Assembly: GCA_024226455.1 (NCBI GenBank)
Contig: JAAELR010000071.1
Location: 1 to 64,000, forward strand
Direction: 5' to 3'
Length of the DNA stretch: 64,000 bases
From: Paracoccaceae bacterium
GTDB taxonomy: Bacteria; Pseudomonadota; Alphaproteobacteria; Rhodobacterales; Rhodobacteraceae
The position numbers and the translations under genes are program-made. A model generated the notes under the pieces. It saw only the letters and a list, made by a program, of their open reading frames with translations, was not told where the DNA came from and did not search any database. Positions within the stretch are counted from its first letter, which is position 1. The number at the start of each line of letters is the position of its first letter. Positions 1 through 8,967 of the stretch are shown here, piece after piece.

Positions 1-768
1 GATGAGAACCCCATCCTGACCGTACTGACAACCTCCCCGGACCCAGATGTCCTGGCGCAGAAATGGATGCGCCTGGAACGCTACCTGCATTCGAAAAACC
101 GGGTGCAGATTGAGCCAGTTCACGACAAGGGCTGGAATTGTGAGAGGCTGAGCGCAAGCGGCCCGCCTCCGAGTCTCGCGGAGAACTGCCTCATCGCTGG
201 CCTGATGGTGGGCTTGCTGACCGAGATCGGAGCCACCGAGGCACACCTTGAGGTGAATGGCCAGAGCTTGGTTGGGTCCGACCTTCTCTCGGTTCAGTTG
301 CCTGCCGATGAACAACTCCTGGCGTTCCAGCTTCATTGGACCTCCGACCAATCGCAACCCGGTGTTGGAGAGGGTGGCGACTCCAAGCGCCCCTTGCGCG
401 ACCGCCTCGCCGATCTCCTGGCCTCCGACATCGCGCGGGGCTGGAAGCTCAAGGACGCGGCCCGATCGCTCGCCTATTCCGATAGGTCGCTTCAGCGCCG
501 ATTGTGGGAAGAGGGACGCAACTTCTCCTCCGTGCTGCGTAGAGCCAGAATGCGAGAGGCGACTGAACTTCTGACAGTCGGGTCGGCCTCGCTTGCCGAA
601 GTGGGTTATTGCTGCGGTTACGCGGACCAAGCGCATTTCCAACGCGACTTCCTGCGCGCGAAAACCCACAGGTCCCGAATAAGCGGTTTCGAACCAAGGC
701 TGGCCGATGTAGCGTCCGCCCAAAGCCACGACCCCAAGGGAGAACTACCACATGACCGGAACCATTGA
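1..768 (+). CDS. AraC-family transcriptional regulator (5' partial)
   Basis: The reading frame is open to the first base of the window, so the N-terminus lies upstream; an internal ATG at 67 is probably not the start. The C-terminal third looks like an AraC/XylS DNA-binding domain with two helix-turn-helix units: one around SLAYSDRSLQRRLWEEG and a second around SLAEVGYCCGYADQAHFQRD. The usual F-x-R-x-x-G-x-S-P-S-x-Y tail is diverged (FLRAKTHRSRIS). The upstream part would be an effector-binding domain. The 3' end overlaps the RidA start by 17 bp, so the two may be cotranscribed. Target genes are unknown. Confidence 0.8.
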   Translation, partial: DENPILTVLTTSPDPDVLAQKWMRLERYLHSKNRVQIEPVHDKGWNCERLSASGPPPSLAENCLIAGLMVGLLTEIGATEAHLEVNGQSLVGSDLLSVQLPADEQLLAFQLHWTSDQSQPGVGEGGDSKRPLRDRLADLLASDIARGWKLKDAARSLAYSDRSLQRRLWEEGRNFSSVLRRARMREATELLTVGSASLAEVGYCCGYADQAHFQRDFLRAKTHRSRISGFEPRLADVASAQSHDPKGELPHDRNH

Positions 769-1216
769 GACCCGCCTTGCGGAACTGGGCGTCACCCTTG
801 CCGACGCCCCCGCGCCAGCCGCCAACTACGTGCCCACCGCGCAGGTCGGCGATATCGTCTATGTCTCGGGCCAGATCAGCCAGAACGAATCCGGCCTGAT
901 CACGGGCAAGGTCGGCGCCGATCTGACGATCGAGGAAGGCGCCGCCGCCGCGCGCACCTGTGCCATCAGCCTGCTAGCCCAGGTCAAGGCGGCCTGTGGT
1001 GGCGATCTCGACCGGCTGGTGCGCGTGGTCAAGCTCACCGGCTTTGTTAATTCCACCCCCGACTTCGCCGACCAACCCAAGGTGGTGAACGGTTGCTCCG
1101 ACTTTCTGGTCAAAGCGCTGGGCGATGCTGGCCGGCACACCCGGTCCGCCGTCTCTGCCGGGGCGCTGCCGCTGAATGTCGCGGTCGAGATCGAGGGCAT
1201 TTTCCAGATCAGATGA
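752..1216 (+). CDS. RidA (YjgF/YER057c/UK114) family protein
   Basis: A 154-residue RidA-like protein. The family forms trimers and many members hydrolyse reactive enamine/imine intermediates made by PLP enzymes. The C-terminal signature HTRSAVSAGALP carries the conserved Arg (residue 131) that binds substrate carboxylate, followed by VAVEIEGIF. It is longer than the classical ~130-residue RidA, with an N-terminal extension typical of the TIGR/YjgF-like subgroup annotated as translation-initiation-inhibitor-like. The start at 752 lies inside the end of the AraC gene; the stop overlaps the next ATG (ATGA at 1213-1216). Substrate is not predictable. Confidence 0.9.
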   Translation: MTGTIETRLAELGVTLADAPAPAANYVPTAQVGDIVYVSGQISQNESGLITGKVGADLTIEEGAAAARTCAISLLAQVKAACGGDLDRLVRVVKLTGFVNSTPDFADQPKVVNGCSDFLVKALGDAGRHTRSAVSAGALPLNVAVEIEGIFQIR

Positions 1217-1761
1217 CCCTGCTTGCCCCTGCTTTTCAGAGCTGCCCTCTGGCGCATCGGGGGCACCACGACAAGGCTCGTGGCGTCCCCGAATACTTGC
1301 GCGCCGCATTCGAGGCAACCATAGGGCGCGCCCATGGGACAGAGCTGGACGTGCAACTCAGCCGCGATGAACACGCGATAGTGTTCCACGGCTATCACAT
1401 TGACCGGATGACCCCTGTAAGCGGATCGCTGGGCCGCCGCAGACGGGCCGAGCTTCGGTATATTGGGCTACCAGGCGGTCGCGAAAACATCCCCGATCTC
1501 GACGAGATCCTCGGACTGGTCGCCGGGCGGGTTCCGGTTCCTTTCCAAATCCAGGACCGGGATAGTGCGATGATGCGTGATGTCGGTCCGCCGGAACGCG
1601 ACACTGCCCGCGCCATAGTCGGCTTTGCAGGGATGTCCTTCAATCCATTCGCCGTCGAGACCTTTACTCAGGCCGCCCCGGACACCCCGCGTGACCTTGC
1701 AAGACGCGCGTGCCTCACAGCCCACAATCAGCCTCCATGCGCGAAACCCGCATTGAAATAG
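1213..1761 (+). pseudogene. Decayed, C-terminally truncated glycerophosphodiester phosphodiesterase
   Basis: The 182-residue product matches the N-terminal two thirds of a GDPD TIM-barrel enzyme (family usually about 240-260 residues). It keeps the HRG start (PLAHRGHHD), E-L-D (GTELDVQLS) and the second His (VFHG), but FHD has become FHG and the metal-ligand Glu of the E-I-K/D strand reads Gln (VPFQIQD). After AVETFTQAAPDTPRDLA the family resemblance stops and the frame runs out inside the following GNAT gene, 25 bp past its start. I infer a 3' deletion and loss of activity. It still overlaps RidA by ATGA, so it may survive as a translated relay between neighbours. Confidence 0.65.
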
Positions 1762-2921
1762 ACGCCGCTGGCCGGATGGCGGATATCGCACCCGCCGACT
1801 GGGACGCCTGCGCCTGCCCCGAGGCCGCTGGCGGTGGCCGCCCCATCGACCCGTTCACAACATGGCGATTTCTGAACGCGCTTGAGGTTTCGGGCAGCAC
1901 CGGCCCCGGTACCGGTTGGTCGCCACGCCACCTGACGGCGCATATGGACGGGCAGATCATTGCCGCCGCGCCGCTCTATGCCAAGGGCCACAGCCAGGGC
2001 GAGTATGTATTCGACCATAGCTGGGCGCATGCCTTTGAAAACGCAGGAGGGCAGTACTACCCGAAGCTGCAGATCGCAGTGCCCTTCACGCCCGCCACGG
2101 GCCGTCGCTTGCTGACCCGCCCGGGATTTGAGGAAGTGGGTCAGGCGGCCTTGGTGCAGGGCGCGGTGCAGATCGCATCGGAAAACAAACTCAGTTCGCT
2201 GCACATCACTTTTTGCACCCGGGCAGAGGCCGAAGCAGGCGTGAGCATGGGCTTGCTGCACCGGCTTGGCGACCAGTTTCATTGGGAAAACCGTGGCTAC
2301 GCGGATTTCGCTGCTTTCCTCGCCGCGCTGAACTCGCGCAAGCGCAAGAACATCCGCAAGGAACGCAGCCTCGCAAATGCCTTTGGCGGCACGATACACG
2401 AGCTGGCTGGCAACCGGATCGAACCGCGTCACTGGAACGCTTTTTGGCACTTCTATCAGGACACCGGATCACGAAAATGGGGCTCGCCGTACCTGACGCG
2501 CGAGTTCTTCGACGAGGCCCAGACCCATCTGCGCAATGACATCCTGCTGGTGCTGGCCGAACGCCAAGGCCGCTTCATCGCCGGGGCGCTGAACTTCATC
2601 GGTCGTGACACGCTCTATGGCCGCTACTGGGGCTGCACCGAGGACCACACCAACCTGCATTTCGAACTCTGCTACTACCGGGCCATCGACTATGCCATCC
2701 GCCACGGGCTGTCGCGGGTCGAGGCCGGCGCCCAGGGTGCCCACAAACTGGCCCGCGGCTACCTGCCCAGCCAATGCCACTCGTTGCACTGGGTCGCGGA
2801 TCCAGGTTTCAGGGGCGCGGTAGAGCAATTCCTGCGGGCCGAGCGCGATGCAGTGGGCGAGGAAATCGAGGTGATGACTGGTTACGGTCCGTTCCGCAGG
2901 ACGGAAAGGGAGGAGACATGA
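1737..2921 (+). CDS. GNAT-fold protein of the DUF482 (peptidogalycan biosynthesis-like) family
   Basis: A 394-residue protein starting at MRETRIEI; an upstream ATG at 1710 would add nine residues inside the remnant GDPD. It shows the typical DUF482/FemAB-like features: a W-S-W-A-like FDHSWAHAF segment, YYPKLQIAVPFTPATGRRLL, the basic SRKRKNIRKER stretch, and C-terminal GARGxHK-like GAQGAHKLARGY. Members are cytosolic predicted acyltransferases related to aminoacyl-transferases of cell-wall assembly, but no substrate is established. The stop overlaps a tiny downstream frame (ATGA at 2918). Confidence 0.85.
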   Translation: MRETRIEIDAAGRMADIAPADWDACACPEAAGGGRPIDPFTTWRFLNALEVSGSTGPGTGWSPRHLTAHMDGQIIAAAPLYAKGHSQGEYVFDHSWAHAFENAGGQYYPKLQIAVPFTPATGRRLLTRPGFEEVGQAALVQGAVQIASENKLSSLHITFCTRAEAEAGVSMGLLHRLGDQFHWENRGYADFAAFLAALNSRKRKNIRKERSLANAFGGTIHELAGNRIEPRHWNAFWHFYQDTGSRKWGSPYLTREFFDEAQTHLRNDILLVLAERQGRFIAGALNFIGRDTLYGRYWGCTEDHTNLHFELCYYRAIDYAIRHGLSRVEAGAQGAHKLARGYLPSQCHSLHWVADPGFRGAVEQFLRAERDAVGEEIEVMTGYGPFRRTEREET

Positions 2922-3001
2922 CCGGGTCACGCACCGGAAGACATCGCTCCAAGTTGGGGCGACCCATTTGGAGAGACGGCGGGCGGGTGGCCTACGGGTG
3001 A
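2918..3001 (+). CDS. Possible 27-residue peptide
   Basis: A very short frame that begins with an ATG overlapping the DUF482 stop (ATGA). The product is basic (MTGSRTGRHRSK..., ending GGRVAYG) and matches nothing I recognise. Position and overlap make translation possible, but length gives no statistical support; it could be the stump of a lost gene. The following 218 bases up to 3219 contain no other gene. Confidence 0.2.
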   Translation: MTGSRTGRHRSKLGRPIWRDGGRVAYG

Positions 3002-3219
3002 AGGGCCACGGCAGACCGAACGACACCACCCGCGGCCCGGAGAGCCGCTAGCCCGGTGCCACTGTCTTTTGGTCCGCTTTCGCCGATCCGAAACGGCTTC
3101 ACGTCGGGCACCCGGTCTCCGATCTCGACCGTCATTCGGCGCCTTCATCTTCAATTGCCTTCGTTCCGGCGGCGATATAGGTGATCCGACACCGCCCGAC
3201 CGGTGCAAAGGAGAGGAAC

Positions 3220-4431
3220 ATGAGCGATATCGTGGTCATCGGGGCCGGACAGGCCGGCGCCTCGCTGGTGGCCAGGCTGCGCAACCTCGGCCACACCGGA
3301 GCGATCTCTCTGATAGGCGAGGAGCCGGTGCTACCCTATCAGCGCCCGCCGCTTTCCAAGAAGTACCTGCTGGGCGAGATGGAGCTGGAGCGGCTCTACC
3401 TGCGTCCCAGGAGCTTTTATGAGGAAAACGGCATTGCGCTGTTGACCTCCTACACCGCCGTTTCCATAGATCGCAGCGGCAAGCAGGTCGTCGTCGATGA
3501 CCGGCAGATCTCCTATGATCAGTTGGCGATCTGCACCGGTTCGATCCCGCGGCACCTGCCCCAGGCCATCGGCGGCGGGCTTGCCGGGGTCCACGTTGTC
3601 CGCACGCTGGCCGATGTCGATGCCATGGCGCCCGGCTTCACCCAAGGTAGGCGGGTTCTGATCGTCGGTGGCGGCTATATCGGGCTCGAGGCTGCGGCGG
3701 TGGCGGCGCTGGGCGGCATGCATGTGACGTTGGTCGAGATGTCCGGGCGCATCCTGCAACGGGTGGCCTGCCCAGAGACCTCTGAGTATTTTCGCAAGCT
3801 GCATCAGGGCCACGGCGTCGATATCCGCGAACAATGCGGGCTGCAGCATCTCACGGGCGACGACAAAACCCGGGTCACCGGGGCGGTGCTGACCGATGGC
3901 ACCGAATTGCCAGCCGACATGGTTATTGTAGGTATCGGTGTCACCCCGGCGACCGAGCTTGCCGCACAGGCCGGTCTCGAGATCCAGAACGGCATCAAGA
4001 CCGACGCCCGGGGCCGTACCAGCGACCCATCGATCTGGGCCGCAGGCGATTGCGCCTCGTTCCCCTATCGGGGAGAGCGCATTCGGCTGGAGAGCGTCGG
4101 CAATGCCATCGATCAGGCAGAGATCGTGGCCGAAGACATGCTGGGGGCCGGAACCGACTATGTGGCGAAACCCTGGTTCTGGTCGGATCAGTATGACTGC
4201 AAGCTGCAGATCGCCGGTCTCAATGCCGGCTATACCCATGTCGTTACCCGGCGCGTCGGCGAGGCGGTGTCGTTCTGGTACTACGCGGGCGATAAACTGC
4301 TGGCCGTGGACGCGATGAACGACCCGCGCGCCTACATGATCGGCAAGCGGCTGATAGAAACGGGCAAGTCCCCCGACCCGTCGGAGGTCGCCGATGCCGG
4401 GGCCGACCTGAAACCGCTTCTCCGGGCCTGA
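3220..4431 (+). CDS. FAD-dependent pyridine-nucleotide oxidoreductase (ferredoxin/rhodocoxin reductase-like)
   Basis: 403 residues, preceded by a good ribosome site (AAAGGAGAGG, 3208-3217). Two dinucleotide folds are visible: the FAD motif VVIGAGQAG (residues 5-13) and the NAD(P)H motif LIVGGGYIGLEAA (residues 147-159), plus the second FAD contact DPSIWAAGDCA. The conserved PYQRPPLSKKYL segment and C-terminal reductase domain are those of single-component reductases feeding electrons to 2Fe-2S ferredoxins in P450 or dioxygenase systems. No P450, ferredoxin or oxygenase gene is adjacent, so the partner is unknown. Stop and rsmD start share one base (TGATG). Confidence 0.9.
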   Translation: MSDIVVIGAGQAGASLVARLRNLGHTGAISLIGEEPVLPYQRPPLSKKYLLGEMELERLYLRPRSFYEENGIALLTSYTAVSIDRSGKQVVVDDRQISYDQLAICTGSIPRHLPQAIGGGLAGVHVVRTLADVDAMAPGFTQGRRVLIVGGGYIGLEAAAVAALGGMHVTLVEMSGRILQRVACPETSEYFRKLHQGHGVDIREQCGLQHLTGDDKTRVTGAVLTDGTELPADMVIVGIGVTPATELAAQAGLEIQNGIKTDARGRTSDPSIWAAGDCASFPYRGERIRLESVGNAIDQAEIVAEDMLGAGTDYVAKPWFWSDQYDCKLQIAGLNAGYTHVVTRRVGEAVSFWYYAGDKLLAVDAMNDPRAYMIGKRLIETGKSPDPSEVADAGADLKPLLRA

Positions 4432-4997
4432 TGCGGATCATCGCCGGGTCAAAACGCGGCCTCAGGCTAGCCTCGGTCGGCAAGGGCGACACGGCAGCGC
4501 ATCTGCGCCCGACCTCGGACCGGGTGCGCGAGAGCCTGTTCAATGTGATCACAAGCGGTCGCCATGGTGATCCGGTAACCGGCGCCCGCGTGCTCGACCT
4601 TTTTGCCGGTACCGGAGCGTTGGGATTCGAGGCGCTTTCGCGGGGTGCATCGCAGGTAACCTTCGTGGATGACGGTAGCAAGGCAAGCGCGTTGCTGCGT
4701 GACAATACCATTTTGATGCAGGCGGGGGGGGCCGTGCGGGTTTTGCGCCGCGATGCTACCCGTCTTGGCCCCTGCACGGCAGACCCTTTCGATCTCATCT
4801 TTCTCGACCCCCCCTATGGCAAGGGGATGGGCGAGCGGGCACTGGTGGCGGCGAACGGTGGCGCGTGGCTCGCCCCGGGCGCGCTGGTTGTCTGGGAGGA
4901 GAACACCCCCCAGGCCGCGCCGCCGGGCTTTGCCTTGCTCAGCAGCCGCCGTTACGGCGACACTCATGTCACATTTCTTGAAAGGGACCCGGCATGA
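4431..4997 (+). CDS. rsmD: 16S rRNA (guanine-966-N2)-methyltransferase RsmD
   Basis: 188 residues, the usual length. Starts MRIIAGSKRGLRL, followed by the RPTSDRVRESLFNVI signature, the SAM-binding loop VLDLFAGTGALGFEALSRGA, and the N6/N2-methyltransferase catalytic motif DPPY in FDLIFLDPPYGKG. It methylates G966 of 16S rRNA during 30S assembly. The gene is coupled to the flavoprotein upstream (TGATG at 4429-4433) and to the HAD gene downstream (ATGA at 4994-4997). Confidence 0.95.
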   Translation: MRIIAGSKRGLRLASVGKGDTAAHLRPTSDRVRESLFNVITSGRHGDPVTGARVLDLFAGTGALGFEALSRGASQVTFVDDGSKASALLRDNTILMQAGGAVRVLRRDATRLGPCTADPFDLIFLDPPYGKGMGERALVAANGGAWLAPGALVVWEENTPQAAPPGFALLSSRRYGDTHVTFLERDPA

Positions 4998-5644
4998 CCC
5001 GCCCGGCACTTGTGATCTTTGACTGCGACGGGGTGCTGGTCGACAGTGAACCGGCCACCAACCGATTGCTGCGCGACGATCTCGCCGCCCGCGGTCTCGA
5101 CCTGACCCTGGATGACATCATGCGGCTTTTCGTCGGTGGCACCATGGGCAGCGTCAGCGTCCTGGCCGCCGAAATGGGCGCGGATATCCCCGAAGGCTGG
5201 GTCGCCGCGTTCTATGAGATCATGTACGCCGCGCTGGCCGAAGGCACCCCTCTGATCCCCGGTATCGAGACCGTTCTGGACAGGCTGGACGCCGCTGGCA
5301 TTCCCTATTGTGTCGGCTCCAACGGCAGCGACCGCAAGATGGGTATCACGCTGGGTCAGCATCCGTCGGTCATGCGGCGGGTCGACGGGCGGCTCTATTC
5401 TGCCCATCGGTTAGGCACCGCCAAACCCGAACCAGACCTCTATCTCGCCGCCGCGCATGATCAGGGCATTCCGCCCGACCTCTGCACGGTGATCGATGAC
5501 AGCCCCTCGGGTTGCACCGCCGGGGTACGTGCCGGAATGAGAACGCTGGGCTTTGCCGAGCACGATGACGGCGCACGGCTGGCCGAAGTCGGAGCAGAGG
5601 TGTTTCACTCGATGTCAGACCTTCCCGGTCTGCTGGACCTCTGA
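4994..5644 (+). CDS. HAD-IA phosphatase (beta-phosphoglucomutase/CbbY-like)
   Basis: 216 residues with all four HAD motifs: FDCDGVLVDSE (nucleophile Asp and acid/base Asp), SNGSDRK (motif II), the Lys of GTAKPEPDLY (motif III) and VIDDSPSGCTAG (motif IV). The helical cap lies between residues ~17 and 90. Family members dephosphorylate sugar phosphates or nucleotides; the specific substrate cannot be read from sequence. Coupled to rsmD by ATGA. The 121 bases downstream hold no gene I can support. Confidence 0.88.
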   Translation: MTRPALVIFDCDGVLVDSEPATNRLLRDDLAARGLDLTLDDIMRLFVGGTMGSVSVLAAEMGADIPEGWVAAFYEIMYAALAEGTPLIPGIETVLDRLDAAGIPYCVGSNGSDRKMGITLGQHPSVMRRVDGRLYSAHRLGTAKPEPDLYLAAAHDQGIPPDLCTVIDDSPSGCTAGVRAGMRTLGFAEHDDGARLAEVGAEVFHSMSDLPGLLDL

Positions 5645-5765
5645 TCACGATGCGCCAAGATCGGTAGGACGCCACCCCTTCCATCTTCCTCTTTGGCAGG
5701 AAATACTGCGGGGTTTCTTGGGGCTCTGGCCCCAAGCCGGTCGGGTTGCAAGCCGCGACCCGAAT

Positions 5766-6620
5766 TCACCCCCAGGTCGGGTGAAACTTGCCGGTTGGCG
5801 ACAGGGTAAAGAGTTCGTACCCACTCGCCGTCACGCCAACCGAATGCTCGAACTGTGCGCTCAGCGACTTGTCGTGGGTCACCGCTGTCCAGTTGTCTTT
5901 CAGCACCTTGGTCTCGGGCCGACCCAGATTGACCATCGGCTCGATGGTAAAGAACATGCCCTCTTCAAGCACCGCGCCGGTGCCGGGACGCCCGTAGTGA
6001 AGCACGTTGGGCGGGGCATGGAACACCCGGCCCAGCCCGTGACCGCAGAAATCCCGCACCACGCCCATCCGGCTGCCTTCGACAAAGTTCTGGATCGCAT
6101 GACCAATATCGCCGAAGGTGTTGCCGGGCCTGACTGCCTCGATGCCCTTGAACAGCGCCTCGTGGGTGATGTCGATCAGCCGCTCGGCGAAAGGTTTGAT
6201 CGTACCGGCCTTGTACATCCGGCTGGAATCGCCGAACCAGCCGTCGACGATCACGGTTACATCGATATTGACGATGTCTCCCTCGGTCAGTTCATCATGT
6301 CTCCGGACGGTTTTTTCATTCTTGCCCTTGGGGATTTTCGCACCCGGTATCCCGTGGCACACCACATGGTTAACACTGATGCACGAGGCATGCTGATAGC
6401 CCTTGTAGCCTATCGTGGCCGACTTGGCGCCAGCATCCTCGACCATACCTCGGATCGCATCGTCAAGCGCCCCGGTGGTCTGCCCGATCCGCACCATGGG
6501 CGCCACCGCATCGAGGATTTCCGCCGCCAGTTTCCCGGCGCGGTGCATGCCCTCGAAATCCGCCGGCTCATAGATGCGGATACCCTTTTTGGTCAGTCGT
6601 CCACGGTGTTTTTCGTCCAC
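5766..6620 (-). CDS. map: Type I methionine aminopeptidase
   Basis: Removes initiator Met from nascent proteins. The five metal ligands are visible in context: IVNIDVTVIVDGWFGDSS (two Asp), GHGLGRVFH (His), FFTIEPM (Glu) and SAQFEHSVGV (Glu). HASCISVNHVVCHGIP contains the conserved substrate-side His. I choose the GTG at 6620 because GGAG lies 8 nt upstream; the ATG at 6653 adds 11 residues and lacks a ribosome site. A short basic insertion (PKGKNEKTVRRHDEL) precedes the metal strand, making the protein slightly longer than the ~265-residue norm. Confidence 0.93.
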   Translation of the reverse strand: MDEKHRGRLTKKGIRIYEPADFEGMHRAGKLAAEILDAVAPMVRIGQTTGALDDAIRGMVEDAGAKSATIGYKGYQHASCISVNHVVCHGIPGAKIPKGKNEKTVRRHDELTEGDIVNIDVTVIVDGWFGDSSRMYKAGTIKPFAERLIDITHEALFKGIEAVRPGNTFGDIGHAIQNFVEGSRMGVVRDFCGHGLGRVFHAPPNVLHYGRPGTGAVLEEGMFFTIEPMVNLGRPETKVLKDNWTAVTHDKSLSAQFEHSVGVTASGYELFTLSPTGKFHPTWG

Positions 6621-6690
6621 CCGTGTATCTCCGTCTGGCAGGTTTCGCCCCATATAGGCGAGGCCGCACTAAAGGACCATAGCTCGCCTA

Positions 6691-7395
6691 TCAAGCCCCG
6701 GCGGGAATCGGACGGCCCAATGAAACCCCCTTGGGCGAAACCTTGCAGTCATAGCTCAGCAATTCGACTCCGGCGGCGCGGGCGCGGGTGAAGGCCGCAG
6801 CATAGGCCGGATCAATGTCTTCGGCCACCCGGACATGGGTGCAGTCGGCCCGCTGGACTAGGAAAAAGACGACGGCTCGATGGCCTTGGCTGGCCATGGC
6901 GGCAAGCTCGTCCATGTGGCGGGCGCCGCGTGTGGTGACCGAATCGGGGAACTCTGCCAGCCCGGGCGACCGGCTGAGCGTGACCGACTTCACTTCGACA
7001 TAGGCATCCGGCATTCCGTCGCCTGTCAGCAGGAAATCGACGCGGCTTTTTTGCCCGTATTTCACCTCTGGACGAACCACCGGCCAGGCGGCAAGTTCCG
7101 GCACCTGGTGGGCGGTCAGCGCCGCCCTCAGCATCCGGTTCGGTAACGTGGTGTCCACACCGGTGAAATGGCCGTTCTCGTGATCGATCAGGCGCCAGCC
7201 GAATTTCAATTTCTTCTTTGGATCGTCGTTGGGTTCCAGCCAGCAGCGCATCCCTGGCTGTTTCAGCCCAAGCATTGACCCCGGGTTGGCGCAATGAGCG
7301 GTCACCTCGTGCCCGCTCTCCAGTTCCATATCCGCCAGGAACCGCTTGTAGCGGCGGATCAGGCGGGCGGGGACAAGAGGGGTTGGAAAGCGCAT
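6691..7395 (-). CDS. sfsA: SfsA family DNA/RNA nuclease-like protein
   Basis: 234 residues starting MRFPTPLVPARLIRRYKRF. It shows the SfsA signatures AHCANPGSMLGL, LPNRMLRAAL, KYGQKSRVDFLL and YVEVKSVTL, the last two forming the PD-(D/E)XK-like site seen in SfsA structures. Originally described as a sugar fermentation stimulation protein in E. coli; biochemical role is poorly defined. It is divergent from the MoaB-domain gene at 7490, with 94 bases between starts that must hold both promoters. Confidence 0.93.
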   Translation of the reverse strand: MRFPTPLVPARLIRRYKRFLADMELESGHEVTAHCANPGSMLGLKQPGMRCWLEPNDDPKKKLKFGWRLIDHENGHFTGVDTTLPNRMLRAALTAHQVPELAAWPVVRPEVKYGQKSRVDFLLTGDGMPDAYVEVKSVTLSRSPGLAEFPDSVTTRGARHMDELAAMASQGHRAVVFFLVQRADCTHVRVAEDIDPAYAAAFTRARAAGVELLSYDCKVSPKGVSLGRPIPAGA

Positions 7396-7489
7396 GACGC
7401 CCGATCTATACGAGCTTGGCAGTACTTCTGAAAGAACTTGCCGCGTCAGGATTTTCAGGAAAGCCCTGACACCACGCTGGAGAGACGCG

Positions 7490-8221
7490 ATGCCCAACCC
7501 CACCGCCGCGATGCTTGTGATCGGCGACGAGATCCTCTCGGGCCGCACCCGCGACGCCAATACGCACCATCTGGCGGGTGAACTGATCAAGGTCGGCATC
7601 GACCTGAAAGAAGTGCGGGTGGTTAGCGATGACCGGGGCGCCATAATCAATGCCGTGAACGCGCTGCGAGCCGGGTTCGACCATGTTTTTACCAGCGGAG
7701 GCATCGGACCGACGCATGACGACATCACCGCCGATTGCGTCGCCGCCGCCTTTGGCTTGCCGCTGGACGTGCGCGACGATGCGCTGGCGATTCTGCAGGC
7801 TCATTATGACACCTGCGGTATAGAACTGAACACCGCACGGCTGCGCATGGCCCGCGTTCCCGAGGGCGCCCGGCTGATCGCCAACCCGATCTCTGCGGCC
7901 CCGGGGTTCTCGCTGGACAACGTGCATGTGATGGCAGGAGTTCCGTCGATCTTTCAGGCCATGGTGGCAGATCTGCGGCCCAATCTTACCGGCGGTGCGC
8001 CGGTGGCCAGCAAGACGGTGCGGCTGGAACTGCCCGAGGGCGAGATCGCCGGGCCGCTTGCTGCGCTGGCCGGACGGAACGGCGATATGTCCTTCGGCTC
8101 TTACCCGTTCAATCAGAAGGGAAGCTACGGCGCCAACATCGTGATCAGCGGCACGGACCCGGGCAAAATCGATGCCGCCGCCGCAGAGTTGCGGGCGCTA
8201 TTTGGGGGGGCTGACGCTTGA
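7490..8221 (+). CDS. Molybdopterin-binding (MoaB/CinA N-terminal) domain protein
   Basis: 243 residues beginning MPNPTAAMLVIGDEILSGR. The motifs IGDEILSGRTRDAN, TSGGIGPTHDD and VMAGVPSIFQ are those of the COG1058 competence/damage-inducible CinA N-terminal domain. The C-terminal nicotinamide-nucleotide amidase domain of full CinA is absent, which is the common stand-alone form in alphaproteobacteria. Its ligand is uncertain: a molybdopterin-like or ADP-ribose/NMN-type compound is possible. The TGA overlaps the TTG start of the next gene. Confidence 0.88.
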   Translation: MPNPTAAMLVIGDEILSGRTRDANTHHLAGELIKVGIDLKEVRVVSDDRGAIINAVNALRAGFDHVFTSGGIGPTHDDITADCVAAAFGLPLDVRDDALAILQAHYDTCGIELNTARLRMARVPEGARLIANPISAAPGFSLDNVHVMAGVPSIFQAMVADLRPNLTGGAPVASKTVRLELPEGEIAGPLAALAGRNGDMSFGSYPFNQKGSYGANIVISGTDPGKIDAAAAELRALFGGADA

Positions 8222-8967
8222 ACACGCCCGATGTCGGCACCCTCTACCGTGTGCTCGACGCCACCTGGCCCGCGGCGTCGGCTAGGCGTGCCGGCGTCTG
8301 GACGATTCGCGAGGGGCAAGGTGGCGGACAGCGGGTGTCTTCGGCGACCGCCGATGCACCGGTTCAGTACAACGACATAATGCAGGCAGAGGTGGCGATG
8401 GCGGCACTAGGCCAGACGCCGCTTTTTATGGTCCGCCCCGGCGAAGAGGCGCTCGACGGGATGCTTGAAGCCCGCGGCCACAAGATCAAGGACCCGGTGG
8501 CTCTGTATTGCGCCCTGGTGGAGCGGCTGACGCAAACGCCAGTGCCGTTGGTCAGCGCTTTCTACCTCCAGCCCCCGCTGGCGATTGTTACCGATATCTG
8601 GGAGGCTGGCGGCATCGGCTTGCCACGGCGGGCAGTGATGGACAGGGTCACCGGCCCGAAAACCGCGATTCTGGCACGCCATAGCGACCGGCCCGCCGGC
8701 GCTGCATTTGTGGGTATCTGCGACACTATAGCCATGGTCCATGCAATCGAAGTGGTTCCCGCCTTGCGCAAGCAGGGTGTAGGGGCCAACATCTTGCGGG
8801 CTGCAGCGCACTGGGCGCAAGATCGGGGCGCGACCCATCTGGCATTGGCGGTGACCCGCGCGAACAAGGCTGCCAACGCCCTATACACTTCCCAAGGCAT
8901 GACGGTTGTGGGAGACTACCATTACAGAATAATACAGGGGCGCCACAAACGCCCGGAGCAGCAATGA
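8218..8967 (+). CDS. GNAT family N-acetyltransferase
   Basis: 249 residues. Starts at a TTG that overlaps the previous stop (TTGA at 8218-8221). The catalytic domain is in the C-terminal half: MVHAIEVVPALRKQGVGA provides the acetyl-CoA pyrophosphate loop (R/Q-x-x-G-x-G/A), and LALAVTRANKAANALYTSQGM matches GNAT motif B. The N-terminal half (LYRVLDATWPAAS) is a substrate-side extension conserved with this architecture. Acceptor substrate unknown. It overlaps the next gene by ATGA. Confidence 0.85.
   Translation: MNTPDVGTLYRVLDATWPAASARRAGVWTIREGQGGGQRVSSATADAPVQYNDIMQAEVAMAALGQTPLFMVRPGEEALDGMLEARGHKIKDPVALYCALVERLTQTPVPLVSAFYLQPPLAIVTDIWEAGGIGLPRRAVMDRVTGPKTAILARHSDRPAGAAFVGICDTIAMVHAIEVVPALRKQGVGANILRAAAHWAQDRGATHLALAVTRANKAANALYTSQGMTVVGDYHYRIIQGRHKRPEQQ

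Noticed and set aside
5553-6791. Long plus-strand open frame opposite map
   Set aside because: It is the shadow of a high-GC gene: map on the minus strand has all metal ligands, while this frame resembles nothing.
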